From positions 1 to 64,000 of the forward strand of contig JAJPHR010000086.1 of assembly GCA_021325145.1 (NCBI GenBank): a stretch of 64,000 nucleotides of DNA, given 5' to 3'. The position numbers were made by a program, and so were the translations under genes. A model generated the notes under the pieces. That model did not search any database. It was not told the DNA's origin and saw only the letters and a program-made list of their open reading frames with translations. Each line of letters opens with the position of its first letter. The stretch's first letter is position 1. This stretch comes from Verrucomicrobiota bacterium. GTDB taxonomy: Bacteria > Verrucomicrobiota > Verrucomicrobiia > Limisphaerales > Pedosphaeraceae. Below are positions 7,875 to 16,586 of the stretch, piece by piece.

Positions 7875-9257
7875 ATGTCAGGAGACGATCTGTTTGTGGC
7901 TCCGCCGGCGCCTGACGAGCCGGTTGGCGAAGGTTTGGAGACGCCGCAGTCGCGTCACGAGCCGCTGGCCGCGCGCATGCGTCCGCGCAGCCTCGCCGAA
8001 TACGCGGGGCAAACTCACATCCTCGGTCCCGGGCAGTTGCTGCGGCGCGCCATCGAAGCGGATCGGATTCAGTCGCTCATTTTCTATGGCCCGCCCGGCA
8101 CCGGCAAAACTTCGCTCGCGCAAATCATTGCCCGCCAGACGCGCAGCCGCTTCGAAAGGCTGAGCGGCGTGGAATCCAATGTGGCCGACATGCGCCGCGT
8201 GCTGTCGGCTGCCGCGAATCGCCTCGAAAACAAGGGCCAATCCACGATTCTTTTCATCGACGAAATCCATCGCTTCAACAAGGCGCAACAGGATGTCCTT
8301 TTGCCGGATGTCGAAAGCGGGGTAATCCGGTTGATCGGGGCCACGACGCACAACCCGTTTTTTTTCGTCAACTCGCCGCTGGTTTCACGTTCGCAAATCT
8401 TTGAATTGCGCCCGCTATCCGAACAGGAACTTTACGATCTATTGCAGCGGGCGCTGGCCGATGCCGAGCGCGGCCTCGGTTACATGAAAATTGAGGCTGA
8501 GGAAGCAGCCTTGCGGCACCTGGCCAAGCTGGCCGATGGCGACGCCCGCAAGGCGCTCAACTCGCTGGAGATTGCGGCCCTCACCACTTCACCGGCGGAG
8601 AGCGGCGTGATCCACATCACCCTCGCCGTGGCGGAGGAGAGCATCCAGCGCAAAGCGGTGGTGTACGACGGCGACGGCGACGCACATTACGACACGATCT
8701 CGGCGTTTATAAAGTCGATGCGCGGCAGCGATCCGGACGCGACTCTTTACTGGCTGGCCAAGATGATTCACGCGGGCGAGGACCCGCGCTTCATCAGCCG
8801 CCGAATTCTCATCTGCGCCGCCGAGGACGTTGGGCTGGCCGACCCAATGGCCCTGGTGCTGGCGAGTGCGGCGCATCAAGCAGCGGAATTTGTCGGCTGG
8901 CCCGAAGCGCGGATTCCCATCGCCGAAGCCGCCATATACATTGCCACCGCCCACAAAAGCAACAGCAGCATCATCGCAATCGACGCCGCTTTGGAGGATG
9001 TGCGCTCGGGACGCACGCTGGCCGTGCCGGAACACCTGCGTGACGCGCATTACCAGGGAGCGCAGCGCCTTGGCCATGGCAAGGGTTACGAATATGCCCA
9101 CGATCAGCCCGGCCATTTTGCGGCCCAGGATTATTTGGGATCGGACAAGCGCTACTATGAACCCACCGAGCAAGGCGTGGAAAAGAAGATCAAGGAGCGG
9201 GTCGAGAAATGGCGGGCGGCGTTCATGCAGGCGCGAAAGGACAGCGCTGGAAAATGA
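7875..9257 (+). CDS. rarA: Replication-associated recombination protein A (AAA ATPase)
   Basis: A 460-aa protein, the usual length for RarA/MgsA (WRNIP1 in eukaryotes), a clamp-loader-like ATPase acting at stalled replication forks. Walker A is GPPGTGKT at 72-79, Walker B is LFIDEIHRF at 126-134 and sensor 1 is in GATTHNP. The C-terminal half has the typical RarA sequences DPDATLYWLAKMIHAGEDPRFISRR, interrupted here only for length, and AAEDVGLADP. An upstream extension of the frame to 7668 has no family resemblance, so I start at ATG 7875 (MSGDDLF). The N-terminus has the usual PLAARMRPRSLAEYAGQ. It leads a block with the folate ligase and RNase Y. Confidence 0.95.
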   Translation: MSGDDLFVAPPAPDEPVGEGLETPQSRHEPLAARMRPRSLAEYAGQTHILGPGQLLRRAIEADRIQSLIFYGPPGTGKTSLAQIIARQTRSRFERLSGVESNVADMRRVLSAAANRLENKGQSTILFIDEIHRFNKAQQDVLLPDVESGVIRLIGATTHNPFFFVNSPLVSRSQIFELRPLSEQELYDLLQRALADAERGLGYMKIEAEEAALRHLAKLADGDARKALNSLEIAALTTSPAESGVIHITLAVAEESIQRKAVVYDGDGDAHYDTISAFIKSMRGSDPDATLYWLAKMIHAGEDPRFISRRILICAAEDVGLADPMALVLASAAHQAAEFVGWPEARIPIAEAAIYIATAHKSNSSIIAIDAALEDVRSGRTLAVPEHLRDAHYQGAQRLGHGKGYEYAHDQPGHFAAQDYLGSDKRYYEPTEQGVEKKIKERVEKWRAAFMQARKDSAGK

Positions 9258-9365
9258 CCAATGCCCAGACTTCAAAAGGGATCCGGACTCCGATTCTGCC
9301 GGGCCTTGGGAATTTCTTTATCGGCTGCTCCATCGGAGTGCGGCAAGCGGACGCGCCTGTCTAAC

Positions 9366-9968
9366 GTGAATCCACAACCATCCACCGAAAAAGCCCGCCT
9401 CCGCGCCCGGATTCGCGAGGAATTGAAGGCGATGTCTTCGGAAGAGCGCGCCGCCGCGTCGTTGCAAGCTTGCGCGCGCCTGGAACAGCAGGAGGTCTGG
9501 CGCAAGGCCGGTTCCATTCTCTTCTACGCGCCGCTGCCCGAAGAGCCGGATATTTGGCAACTGCTCGTTGATACGCTGGCTGCGGGGAAGACGGCCGCCC
9601 TGCCCCGCTTTGTTCCGGAACACCAGGTGTACGTGGCGTGCGCCGTTCAGGATATTGAGCGTGACGTTCGCACGGGACAATTCGGGATTCGGGAACCACA
9701 TGAGTCCTGTGTTAGAATTTCCTTAAACCGGCTGGACTTGATGCTCGTTCCTGGGGTAGCTTTTGATCTTGATGGGCGCCGGTTGGGCCGTGGCAAAGGG
9801 TTTTACGACCGCCTGCTGGCCGCTTTTCATGGGCCGGCTTGCGGTGTGGCTTTCGATCAGCAGATCGTCCGCCGCGTTCCGGTCGAGCCGCATGATGCGC
9901 ACCTGACGTGCATTCTGACGCCGACACGCTGGCATTCGGTTGCGGGGCCGCGTGCGGTTTTGAAATGA
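9366..9968 (+). CDS. 5-formyltetrahydrofolate cyclo-ligase
   Basis: About 200 aa. It converts 5-formyl-THF to 5,10-methenyl-THF using ATP and belongs to the YgfA/MTHFS family. Signatures are LFYAPLPEEPDI, ALPRFVPEHQVY and the ATP-binding LGRGKGFYDRLL near residue 140. I chose the GTG at 9366, which gives the normal family length. An ATG at 9261, three bases after the rarA stop, would add 35 residues with no family resemblance, but its position makes it a real alternative. The stop overlaps the start of the RNase Y gene (ATGA), so the two are probably translated together. Confidence 0.88.
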   Translation: MNPQPSTEKARLRARIREELKAMSSEERAAASLQACARLEQQEVWRKAGSILFYAPLPEEPDIWQLLVDTLAAGKTAALPRFVPEHQVYVACAVQDIERDVRTGQFGIREPHESCVRISLNRLDLMLVPGVAFDLDGRRLGRGKGFYDRLLAAFHGPACGVAFDQQIVRRVPVEPHDAHLTCILTPTRWHSVAGPRAVLK

Positions 9969-11530
9969 TTTTGTTGGCCAATATTATCATGCAAAGCGCC
10001 GGATATTTTCTTGCGGGCGCGGTACTTTGTTATCTTCTCATCTGGTGGCGGCAAACCAGCGCCAAAAAAGCGGAAGCCATCCAGGCGCAAACGATTCTCG
10101 AAAACGCCCGTCGCGACGCCGAGGCGCTGGTCCGCGAGGCGCGTTTGGCGGCCAACGAAGAGGCGCTCAAAATCCGCGAACAAACCGAGCAGTCTTTCGT
10201 CGCCCGGCGGCAGGAACGTGCCGAATTGGAACGCCGGCTGAGCGAACGCGAGGCGCTCATCAACACGCAACTGGAGGGCGTGCTCCAGGTCGAGCGGGGT
10301 TTGCGCGAACAAAAGGATGCGCTCAAGAAGAAATCGGAAATCCTCGAAACACAGCAACAGGAATTGGACCGGCTCACCGAATTGCGCCGGGAGCAGTTGC
10401 AGGCTTTGTCGCACTTGACACAAGCCGAAGCGCGCGCGCAATTTCTCAAGGAAATCGAGCAGGAAGCCAGCCACGATGCCGGGAATCTTGCGCGGCACAT
10501 TGTCGAAGCCGCCCGCACCCAGGCCGAGGAAAAGGCCCGTCAAATCATCAGCGTCGCCATCCAGCGGTACGCGGGCGAACATACTTTCGAAACCACCACG
10601 GCCACCATCGCCCTCCAGGGCGAGGACATCAAAGGCCGCATTATTGGCCGCGACGGACGCAACATTCGCGCTTTTGAAGCCGCCACGGGAATTACCGTGC
10701 TGATCGACGATACGCCCAATGCCGTCGTTCTTTCAGGCTTCGATCCGGTGCGCCGGGAAATCGCCCGCGAATCGATGACGCGCCTGATTCTCGATGGCCG
10801 CATTCACCCGACGCGGATCGAGGAAGTGGTGGCGAAGGTCACGCAGGAAATGGACGAGACGATTGTGAAATTGGGCGAAGATGCCGTCGCCAAGGCGGGC
10901 CTGGCCCCGATGCATCCGGAAATCATCAAGCTGCTGGGACGATTGCATTTCCGCCGCAGTTACTCGCAAAATATTCTGAACCATTCGGTTGAAGTGGCGC
11001 ACTTGATGGGATTGATGGCCGCCGAACTCGGGCTGGACACGACGACGGCCAAGCGCGCCGGCTTGTTGCACGACATCGGCAAAGCGGTCAACCACGAAGT
11101 GGAAGGGCCTCACGCGGTTGTGGGCGCGGATTTGATCAAACGCTATGGAGAACCTGACCCGGTGGTTAACGGCGTGGCTTCCCACCACAATGACGTGCCA
11201 CCGATCGGTCCCTGGGGCATTCTGGTCAGCGCAGCGGACGCCATCAGCGCGTCACGCCCGGGTGCCCGCTCGGAAAACATGGCGACCTATATCAAGCGGG
11301 TCGAAGATTTGGAAAAGATCGCCCTCTCATTCAAGGGTGTCGAAAAATGCTTTGCCGTCCAGGCCGGGCGCGAATTGCGGGTGCTCGTTAATCCCGATGA
11401 AGTCACCGACGACCAGGCGTACAGCCTCGCCCGGAACATTGCGTTAAAAATCGAGAACGACCTGCAGTATCCCGGGCAAATCCGCGTTACCGTGGTCCGC
11501 GAGACGCGGTGCGTGGAAGTGGCGAAGTAA
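9965..11530 (+). CDS. rny: Ribonuclease Y
   Basis: A 521-aa membrane-anchored endoribonuclease that starts mRNA decay. In order: an N-terminal transmembrane helix (about 10-28, GYFLAGAVLCYLLIWW), a long charged coiled coil (about 30-200), a KH domain with GRIIGRDGRNIRAFE, and an HD domain with LLHDIGKA and SHHND. Length and order match the family. The ATG at 9965 overlaps the previous stop as ATGA. A frame extension to 9908 lies inside the preceding gene and would spoil the membrane anchor. Very few bases separate its end from the convergent gene at 11550, and no clear terminator hairpin is visible. Confidence 0.95.
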   Translation: MILLANIIMQSAGYFLAGAVLCYLLIWWRQTSAKKAEAIQAQTILENARRDAEALVREARLAANEEALKIREQTEQSFVARRQERAELERRLSEREALINTQLEGVLQVERGLREQKDALKKKSEILETQQQELDRLTELRREQLQALSHLTQAEARAQFLKEIEQEASHDAGNLARHIVEAARTQAEEKARQIISVAIQRYAGEHTFETTTATIALQGEDIKGRIIGRDGRNIRAFEAATGITVLIDDTPNAVVLSGFDPVRREIARESMTRLILDGRIHPTRIEEVVAKVTQEMDETIVKLGEDAVAKAGLAPMHPEIIKLLGRLHFRRSYSQNILNHSVEVAHLMGLMAAELGLDTTTAKRAGLLHDIGKAVNHEVEGPHAVVGADLIKRYGEPDPVVNGVASHHNDVPPIGPWGILVSAADAISASRPGARSENMATYIKRVEDLEKIALSFKGVEKCFAVQAGRELRVLVNPDEVTDDQAYSLARNIALKIENDLQYPGQIRVTVVRETRCVEVAK

Positions 11531-11549
11531 GGAGCCGGGCGGACATACA

Positions 11550-12287
11550 TTATTCGACCAAGATCTGATCCCCTTCCTTGATTTCCGCCGCCTTCCAGCC
11601 TGGAAGTATGTTCGCAATGCTTCGAGTTGGCTCGGTGCTCTTAATCAAAACTTTTGCGACTAATCTGCCGTCCCGATGAACCAGCAACGGAGCACCTTCA
11701 AAGACGCCCTGATCCTCGCCAACATTCAAAACTACAAAGCCGTACTTGGGATCGGACACCTTGATCGTACCCTTTAAGTCTTTTGGCAACTCCGCGCCTT
11801 CACCGTGAAGCGGGTCAATTTTTGCCAACCGGGCTTTCAAATGGTGGTTCCTCGCGGTCAATGTGTCGCGTTCTCCAGTTACTTTCTTTAGAGAAGCAAG
11901 CGTCGTTCGAAACTCTTCAATGGAAACTGCCGTTGTCCTCAAGGCTGCGAGATCGTTTGCCGCCTGGTCACGCTCTTCCTGGGTCGCCTTCAAAGTTGCG
12001 GCCAGCGCGGTCGCTTTTTGCGATTCTGCATCCGCTCGCGCAACTGCTGCGTCGCGCTCAATCCTGATGGCACCCAATTCCTCTTGGGTGCCCTTCAGTT
12101 CGTTCGCCGCCCTGCTCAACTTCAGATTGGTATCAGCCAGGCTACGCTGTGCCGCTTCCTTGAGGGTTTTCTCCCGGCCTCGATCCGCGGTAAGGGAGGT
12201 AATTTGATGCCTGATTTTAACCACATTGAGACCGGTGACGGTCAGGGCTGCAACGATGGCTACGATGAGACTGATGCGAGTGAACAT
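11550..12287 (-). CDS. Membrane-anchored coiled-coil protein (paralogue B)
   Basis: A 245-aa protein of unknown function. One N-terminal hydrophobic helix (MFTRISLIVAIVAALTVTGL) is followed by about 130 residues of Ala/Glu/Lys-rich coiled coil. A compact C-terminal domain then has DPKYGFVVLNVGEDQGV, LLVHRDGRLVAKV and RSIANILPGWK. That C-terminal domain resembles the small β-barrel of MreC-like or SH3-like folds (inference). It is a clear paralogue of the protein at 12658-13410. The start at 12287 is supported by AAGGAG at 12294-12299 and a promoter at 12320-12348; the frame extends to 12320 without either. It ends 20 bases from the convergent RNase Y gene. Confidence 0.75.
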   Translation of the reverse strand: MFTRISLIVAIVAALTVTGLNVVKIRHQITSLTADRGREKTLKEAAQRSLADTNLKLSRAANELKGTQEELGAIRIERDAAVARADAESQKATALAATLKATQEERDQAANDLAALRTTAVSIEEFRTTLASLKKVTGERDTLTARNHHLKARLAKIDPLHGEGAELPKDLKGTIKVSDPKYGFVVLNVGEDQGVFEGAPLLVHRDGRLVAKVLIKSTEPTRSIANILPGWKAAEIKEGDQILVE

Positions 12288-12319
12288 GGCTTGCTCCTTT
12301 GTTTGGCTGACTTGGAGCA

Positions 12320-12348
12320 AGAGTAGCGGAAGACAAGTGCCGTGTCAA
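12320..12348 (-). promoter_or_regulatory. σ70-type promoter of coiled-coil paralogue B
   Basis: On the minus strand TTGACA (12348-12343), a 17-base spacer and TACTCT (12325-12320). The start codon at 12287 follows about 32 bases after the -10 box, with a good ribosome binding site between. The paralogous gene upstream has the same arrangement. Confidence 0.7.
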
Positions 12349-12409
12349 ATCAAGCCTGAGGAACCGAAGCCATAAGCCGCAACTGAACCAGGCTATTTAC
12401 GACGGGATC

Positions 12410-12454
12410 CCTGGGCCGTTAGCCCAGGCTGGTATGAAGCGCGCCTTTGGCGCT
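12410..12454. repeat. Double hairpin after the small lipoprotein gene
   Basis: Two GC-rich hairpins lie side by side: CCTGGG-CCGTTAG-CCCAGG (12410-12428) and GCGCC-TTT-GGCGC (12441-12453). They lie between the lipoprotein stop and the promoter of paralogue B. They may be a REP-like element and may end transcription of the lipoprotein gene; no U-run is present. Confidence 0.5.
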
Positions 12455-12473
12455 GGGAACAACGATTGAAGTC

Positions 12474-12653
12474 TTAATGGGGCTGGACCATGCCCGGCGG
12501 TAGACTGCCATTTTGCCAGCCTTCAGGAGAATTCCAAGGGCGGGTGGATTCGTTGGACGATTCCTCAGTGGCGCAACCGGCGAGTCCCAGCCCGATACCG
12601 GTGAGAAGCGCCAGCCAAAGCGTCCGGCGAAACATGGAACACGGTAACTTCAT
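12474..12653 (-). CDS. Small lipoprotein
   Basis: A 59-aa protein. A basic start (MKLPCSMFRR) and hydrophobic core (LWLALLTGIGLGLAGC) form a type II signal peptide with lipobox LAGC, so the mature lipoprotein has only about 33 residues, rich in Ser, Asn and Pro. It begins five bases after the stop of the upstream coiled-coil gene and is probably in the same transcript. ATGs at 12653 and 12635 are both possible starts. Small outer-membrane lipoproteins of this kind have no assigned job; its place between two related coiled-coil proteins suggests an envelope role. Confidence 0.65.
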   Translation of the reverse strand: MKLPCSMFRRTLWLALLTGIGLGLAGCATEESSNESTRPWNSPEGWQNGSLPPGMVQPH

Positions 12654-12657
12654 TGGC

Positions 12658-13410
12658 TCAATAAAGAACCTGATCACCTTCCATTATATCCGACAATTTC
12701 CATCCTGGCAAGACGTTGGCAATGCTCCGAGTGGCATCGACGCTCTTGATGACCACCTTGGCGATCAGCTTGCCGTTGCGGTTAACAAGTAGCTTGCCGC
12801 CTTCGACCACCTTCTGGTTGTCGCCGATGTCCAGGACCACAAAATCATACTTGGGATCGGCCACGAGCACCTTGCCCTTCAGACCGTCAGGGAGGGGCAC
12901 CTCATAATCCGACTGCGTGAGCAGCTTTATCCTGTTGTCAAGCCGGGCAACCTTCCTCTCCAACACTTGCTTCTCGATTTCAATCGCTTCGTTTTTCTCG
13001 GTGATGGTCTTTATCGAAGCCAGGGTGGCGCGGATCGACTCCAACGGAACACCCAGCGCTTTCCAGGCCGCCAGTTGGTTTTGGGCGGCATCGCGATCCG
13101 CCTCGGTCTTCTTGAGGGTGTCCTCGACAACCTGCAATTTCTTGGTGGCCTCCTCGGCGGCGGCATTGGCCTTCTCCAGCAGGTCCTTGGTGGAAGCCAA
13201 CTCGGCGGTGGTGGTGTCCAATTTGGCTTGGGTGTCTTTGGCGAGCTTTTCAAACTTGTGGTGCGCCGCGGTTTCCGCATCCGCTGTCTTATGAAAATCG
13301 TCCCGCTCCTTGAGGGTCGTCGTAATTTTCTCCTTCACCTGCAAGAAATTCAGACCGGCGGCGGCCAACCCGGCAAGGATGGCCACAATGAGGCTAATTC
13401 GAATCAACAT
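12658..13410 (-). CDS. Membrane-anchored coiled-coil protein (paralogue A)
   Basis: A 250-aa protein of unknown function. It begins with a hydrophobic helix (MLIRISLIVAILAGLAAAGL), continues as a coiled coil to about residue 165, and ends with DPKYDFVVLDIGDNQKV, LLVNRNGKLIAKV and RSIANVLPGWK. The same blocks occur in the same order in the protein at 11550-12287, so the two arose by duplication. It is followed by the small lipoprotein gene. A strong promoter lies at 13444-13472. Topology suggests an inner-membrane anchor with the coiled coil in the periplasm. Confidence 0.75.
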   Translation of the reverse strand: MLIRISLIVAILAGLAAAGLNFLQVKEKITTTLKERDDFHKTADAETAAHHKFEKLAKDTQAKLDTTTAELASTKDLLEKANAAAEEATKKLQVVEDTLKKTEADRDAAQNQLAAWKALGVPLESIRATLASIKTITEKNEAIEIEKQVLERKVARLDNRIKLLTQSDYEVPLPDGLKGKVLVADPKYDFVVLDIGDNQKVVEGGKLLVNRNGKLIAKVVIKSVDATRSIANVLPGWKLSDIMEGDQVLY

Positions 13411-13443
13411 GGCTTTTCTCGATCAACTGTGTTACTTGCCGAA

Positions 13444-13472
13444 AGATTACCGATTGTCGGCAACCCTGTCAA
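13444..13472 (-). promoter_or_regulatory. σ70-type promoter of coiled-coil paralogue A
   Basis: On the minus strand TTGACA (13472-13467), a 17-base spacer and TAATCT (13449-13444), followed 33 bases later by the ATG at 13410. The -35 box is a perfect consensus. Spacing to the start matches that of paralogue B, so both promoters may descend from the duplicated ancestor. Confidence 0.75.
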
Positions 13473-13704
13473 CGCCCTTTGCAAGAGAATCGGTGCTTGT
13501 CAAAATGAGCCCTCCCGGGCCCTGGCGTAAGCCCGAAATGGGCGCTTCAGCGCGGCATTTTGCACTCAGCCCAGTCCTTGCGCCGCTTCATGTCCGTAAA
13601 TGACCCGAAGCTCGCGGTTGAAACCGCCCCAAAGCGCCGATCATTAGCACCTGTGTTAGTCCAAAAACTTGTTTCCTTCCGCGACTCTGGTTTATGTTGC
13701 TCGC

Positions 13705-15435
13705 ATGAATCTATTGCCTTTTGAGAATCTTCCCGTCTGCAAACCCAGACAATTCGTCCCCGAAGGCATTGATTTCGGGGATTGGAACCAGATCAGCCCG
13801 CTTTACGACCGGTTGGAGGCTCGCGCTCCCGAGTGCAAATCATCGGTCGACCTGGAACGCTGGATCGTGGACTGGAGCGAACTCAATGCCGCCCTCGACC
13901 AGGACGCCAGCAAACGCTACATCGCCATGACCTGCCATACGGACAGTCCGGAGGCGGAACAGGCCTACCTCCATTTCGTCGAGCACATCCAACCGCAGAT
14001 CAAGCCGCGCGAGTTCAAGCTGGCCCAAATCTTCATCGCCCATCCCTTGCGCAAGCAACTGCCCAAACACCGCTACCAGGTTTTTGACCGCGACACCAAC
14101 CTCTCCGTCGAATTGTTCCGTCCCGAAAACGTGCCCCTCGAAACCGAGGAAGCCAAGCTGAGCCAGCAGTATCAAAAGTTGAGCGGTTCGCTGACCGTGC
14201 AATTTCGCGGTGAGGAAAAAACGCTCGTGCAAATGGGCCGCTACCTTGAGGAACCGGACCGCGCGCTACGCCAGGAAGCCTGGCAATTGGTCGCCAACCG
14301 GCGCTTGCAGGAAGTCGAGAACTTCGAAAACATCTTCGATCAACTTGCCAACCTTCGGCAGCAGATCGCCCGTAATGCCGGGTTCAAGAACTATCTCGAT
14401 TACGCCTTCCGCCTCCGCGGACGTTTCGACTATACGGTAGCGGACTGCGAGCGATTCCACGACGCCATCGAGCAGGAAATCATGCCCGTGGTGCGCGAGT
14501 TGCAAGCCACCCGTCGCAGCCAGTTGGGCCTGGCCGCTTTGCGGCCCTGGGATCTGGCGGTGGACCCGCTGAATCGCCCGCCGTTGCGCCCGTTCGAGCA
14601 GGTGGACACCATGGTCCACAAAACCCAGCGCATCTTCGATCAACTCGACCCGTCATTAGCGGGCGGTTTCCAAAACATGCAGGACCTGCGCTTGCTCGAC
14701 CTCGCCAACCGCAAAGGCAAGGCGCCCGGCGGCTATCAATCCACGCTCTCAGAAGCCCGCCTGCCATTCATCTTCATGAACGCGGTGGGGCTTCATCGCG
14801 ATGTCCAGACCCTGCTCCACGAAGCCGGGCACGCCTTCCACACGCTCGCCACGCGCACGGAGGATCTCTATTCGTATCGCAGCGCACCGATTGAATTTTG
14901 CGAAGTCGCCTCCATGAGCATGGAATTGCTGGGCAACGAATTCATCGAGAACTTCTACGCCGCGCCGGAAGCCAAACGGGCGCGACGCGATCACCTCGAG
15001 GGAATCGTGGGCATTTTCCCGTGGATTGCCACCGTCGACGCGTTCCAGCACTGGATTTATTCGCATCCCGGCCACACGCGCGACGAACGCAGGGCGGCCT
15101 GGGATCGCTTGATGACCCGGTTCGGCGGCGATGTGGATTGGGGCGGCTACGAAAAAGCGCGAAGCTACCTGTGGCATCGGCAGCAACATATTTTCACCGT
15201 GCCCATGTACTACGTCGAGTACGGCATTGCCCAACTCGGCGCGCTGCAGGTTTGGGCGAACTCGAAGCGCGACAAATCACAGGCGCTGCGCGAATACAAG
15301 CAGGCCCTCGCGCTCGGCGGGTCCCGTCCTCTGCCCGAGTTGTTCGCCGCGGCGGGCTGCAAGTTCGAATTCACTCGCGGCACGATGCAACCGCTGGTGA
15401 ACCTGGTGCGAACCGAACTGGCCAGGTTGAATTGA
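13705..15435 (+). CDS. M3-family metallopeptidase (oligoendopeptidase F-like)
   Basis: A 576-aa zinc peptidase of the M3 family, which cleaves short peptides in the cytoplasm. The zinc motif HEAGH is at 372-376, and E400 in FCEVASMSMEL is the likely third ligand. The C-terminal half (MYYVEYGIAQLGALQVW, then ALALGGSRPLPELFAAAG) is typical of PepF-like enzymes. No signal peptide is present. The ATG at 13705 gives a family-like N-terminus; the frame extends to 13669 without support. It is a single gene, divergent from the coiled-coil gene, with 294 bases between them that hold the promoter of the latter. Confidence 0.92.
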   Translation: MNLLPFENLPVCKPRQFVPEGIDFGDWNQISPLYDRLEARAPECKSSVDLERWIVDWSELNAALDQDASKRYIAMTCHTDSPEAEQAYLHFVEHIQPQIKPREFKLAQIFIAHPLRKQLPKHRYQVFDRDTNLSVELFRPENVPLETEEAKLSQQYQKLSGSLTVQFRGEEKTLVQMGRYLEEPDRALRQEAWQLVANRRLQEVENFENIFDQLANLRQQIARNAGFKNYLDYAFRLRGRFDYTVADCERFHDAIEQEIMPVVRELQATRRSQLGLAALRPWDLAVDPLNRPPLRPFEQVDTMVHKTQRIFDQLDPSLAGGFQNMQDLRLLDLANRKGKAPGGYQSTLSEARLPFIFMNAVGLHRDVQTLLHEAGHAFHTLATRTEDLYSYRSAPIEFCEVASMSMELLGNEFIENFYAAPEAKRARRDHLEGIVGIFPWIATVDAFQHWIYSHPGHTRDERRAAWDRLMTRFGGDVDWGGYEKARSYLWHRQQHIFTVPMYYVEYGIAQLGALQVWANSKRDKSQALREYKQALALGGSRPLPELFAAAGCKFEFTRGTMQPLVNLVRTELARLN

Positions 15436-15448
15436 AAGGCGGCGTGGG

Positions 15449-15565
15449 AGCGGCATTTATGCCGCTGGGCCGCGCTGAGAGGCTCTATTAATTACCAGAC
15501 GCGTTCGGCCTGCGGCTGTTGAAGCGGCATGAATGCCGCGCTCCTCTGGTAGCGGCTTTGCCGCG
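15449..15565. repeat. Three GCGGC/GCCGC hairpins in a row
   Basis: AGCGGCAT-TT-ATGCCGCT (15449-15466), GCGGCAT-GA-ATGCCGC (15524-15539) and GCGGC-TTT-GCCGC (15552-15564) share the same stem. They are the type of repeated extragenic palindrome seen in many copies in GC-rich genomes. They fill the gap between the peptidase and epimerase genes and may end the first transcript. Confidence 0.65.
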
Positions 15566-15610
15566 TTGGTTAAAAGTTCGATTCGGTGTTCTCCGGGCGA
15601 GGTGAAGACA

Positions 15611-16516
15611 ATGAAGATATTAGTGACGGGCGGCTCGGGCTTTGTCGGACGCGAAATCCTTCGTCAGCTTGCCGGCTTGCCGCACACCATTCGCGTGCTT
15701 GCCCGGCAACCGACGGCACTTCGCGGCGTCGAAGTTCATCGGGGCAACATCCTAAATCCCGGCTCACTCGCCGGCGCATTGGACAACATCGACGCGGTCA
15801 TTCACCTCGTCGGCATCATCAGCGAAGTGGGCGCGAACACCTTCGAAAGCGTGCACACCGAAAGCACGCGGAACATGGTCTCTGCCGCGCAAAAGGCGGG
15901 TGTCCGGCGGTTCATCCAAATGAGCGCGCTGGGCGTGCGGCCCAATGCCGTGTCACGTTACCACCGGTCCAAATGGGCCGCGGAGGAAATTATCCGGCAG
16001 AGCGGTCTGACCTGGACCATTTTTCGTCCCTCGATCATTTACGGCCGCGAAGATCTTTTCGTAAACCTGTTTGCGCGGATGTCCCGGTTCTCCCCCATTC
16101 TGCCGGTGATCGGAAGCGGCGCTTCGAAGCTGCAGCCGATTCCAGTTGAAGACGTCGCCGCTTGTTTTGTCGGCGCAATAACCGAACCTCGCTCGTTCAA
16201 CCAAACGTATGATCTGTGCGGCCCGGAACGACTGGGTTTTGTGCAGGTGCTGGACACAATACTGTCCGTCACGCACCGTCGGCGGTTGAAGCTGCACATT
16301 CCTCTCGGCGTAGCCCGCCTGCAAGCCGCGCTGCTCGAATTCATTTTTCCCAAACTGCTCGGAAAGGCCCCGCCGTTAAACCGCGACCAACTCATTATGT
16401 TGCAGGAAGACAACATAGGAAACCCCGACGCAGCCAATCAACTGTTCGGCTTGAAGCCGATTTCGTTCCGTGAGGGGATTGAGCGGTATCTTATCCCGGT
16501 CGGCGCTGGGCAATGA
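15611..16516 (+). CDS. NAD(P)-dependent epimerase/dehydratase-like (NDUFA9-type atypical SDR)
   Basis: A 301-aa protein with a Rossmann start (ILVTGGSGFVGREIL) and the order of features of atypical short-chain dehydrogenases related to complex I subunit NDUFA9: VIHLVGIISE, RFIQMSALGV, YHRSKWAAEEIIR (Y and K of the YxxxK pair) and TIFRPSIIYG. The substrate cannot be told. The start follows GAGGTG at about 15599-15604, and the frame before it (to 15533) runs through the hairpin repeats. It stands alone and converges with the sigma-54 regulator gene. Confidence 0.85.
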   Translation: MKILVTGGSGFVGREILRQLAGLPHTIRVLARQPTALRGVEVHRGNILNPGSLAGALDNIDAVIHLVGIISEVGANTFESVHTESTRNMVSAAQKAGVRRFIQMSALGVRPNAVSRYHRSKWAAEEIIRQSGLTWTIFRPSIIYGREDLFVNLFARMSRFSPILPVIGSGASKLQPIPVEDVAACFVGAITEPRSFNQTYDLCGPERLGFVQVLDTILSVTHRRRLKLHIPLGVARLQAALLEFIFPKLLGKAPPLNRDQLIMLQEDNIGNPDAANQLFGLKPISFREGIERYLIPVGAGQ

Positions 16517-16586
16517 CAACCCAGCCCATCGAAGCTTGGTAATGGAGCTTCTCGGGAGCTTGGTGCTTGGCGCTTGAAGCTTTCCC

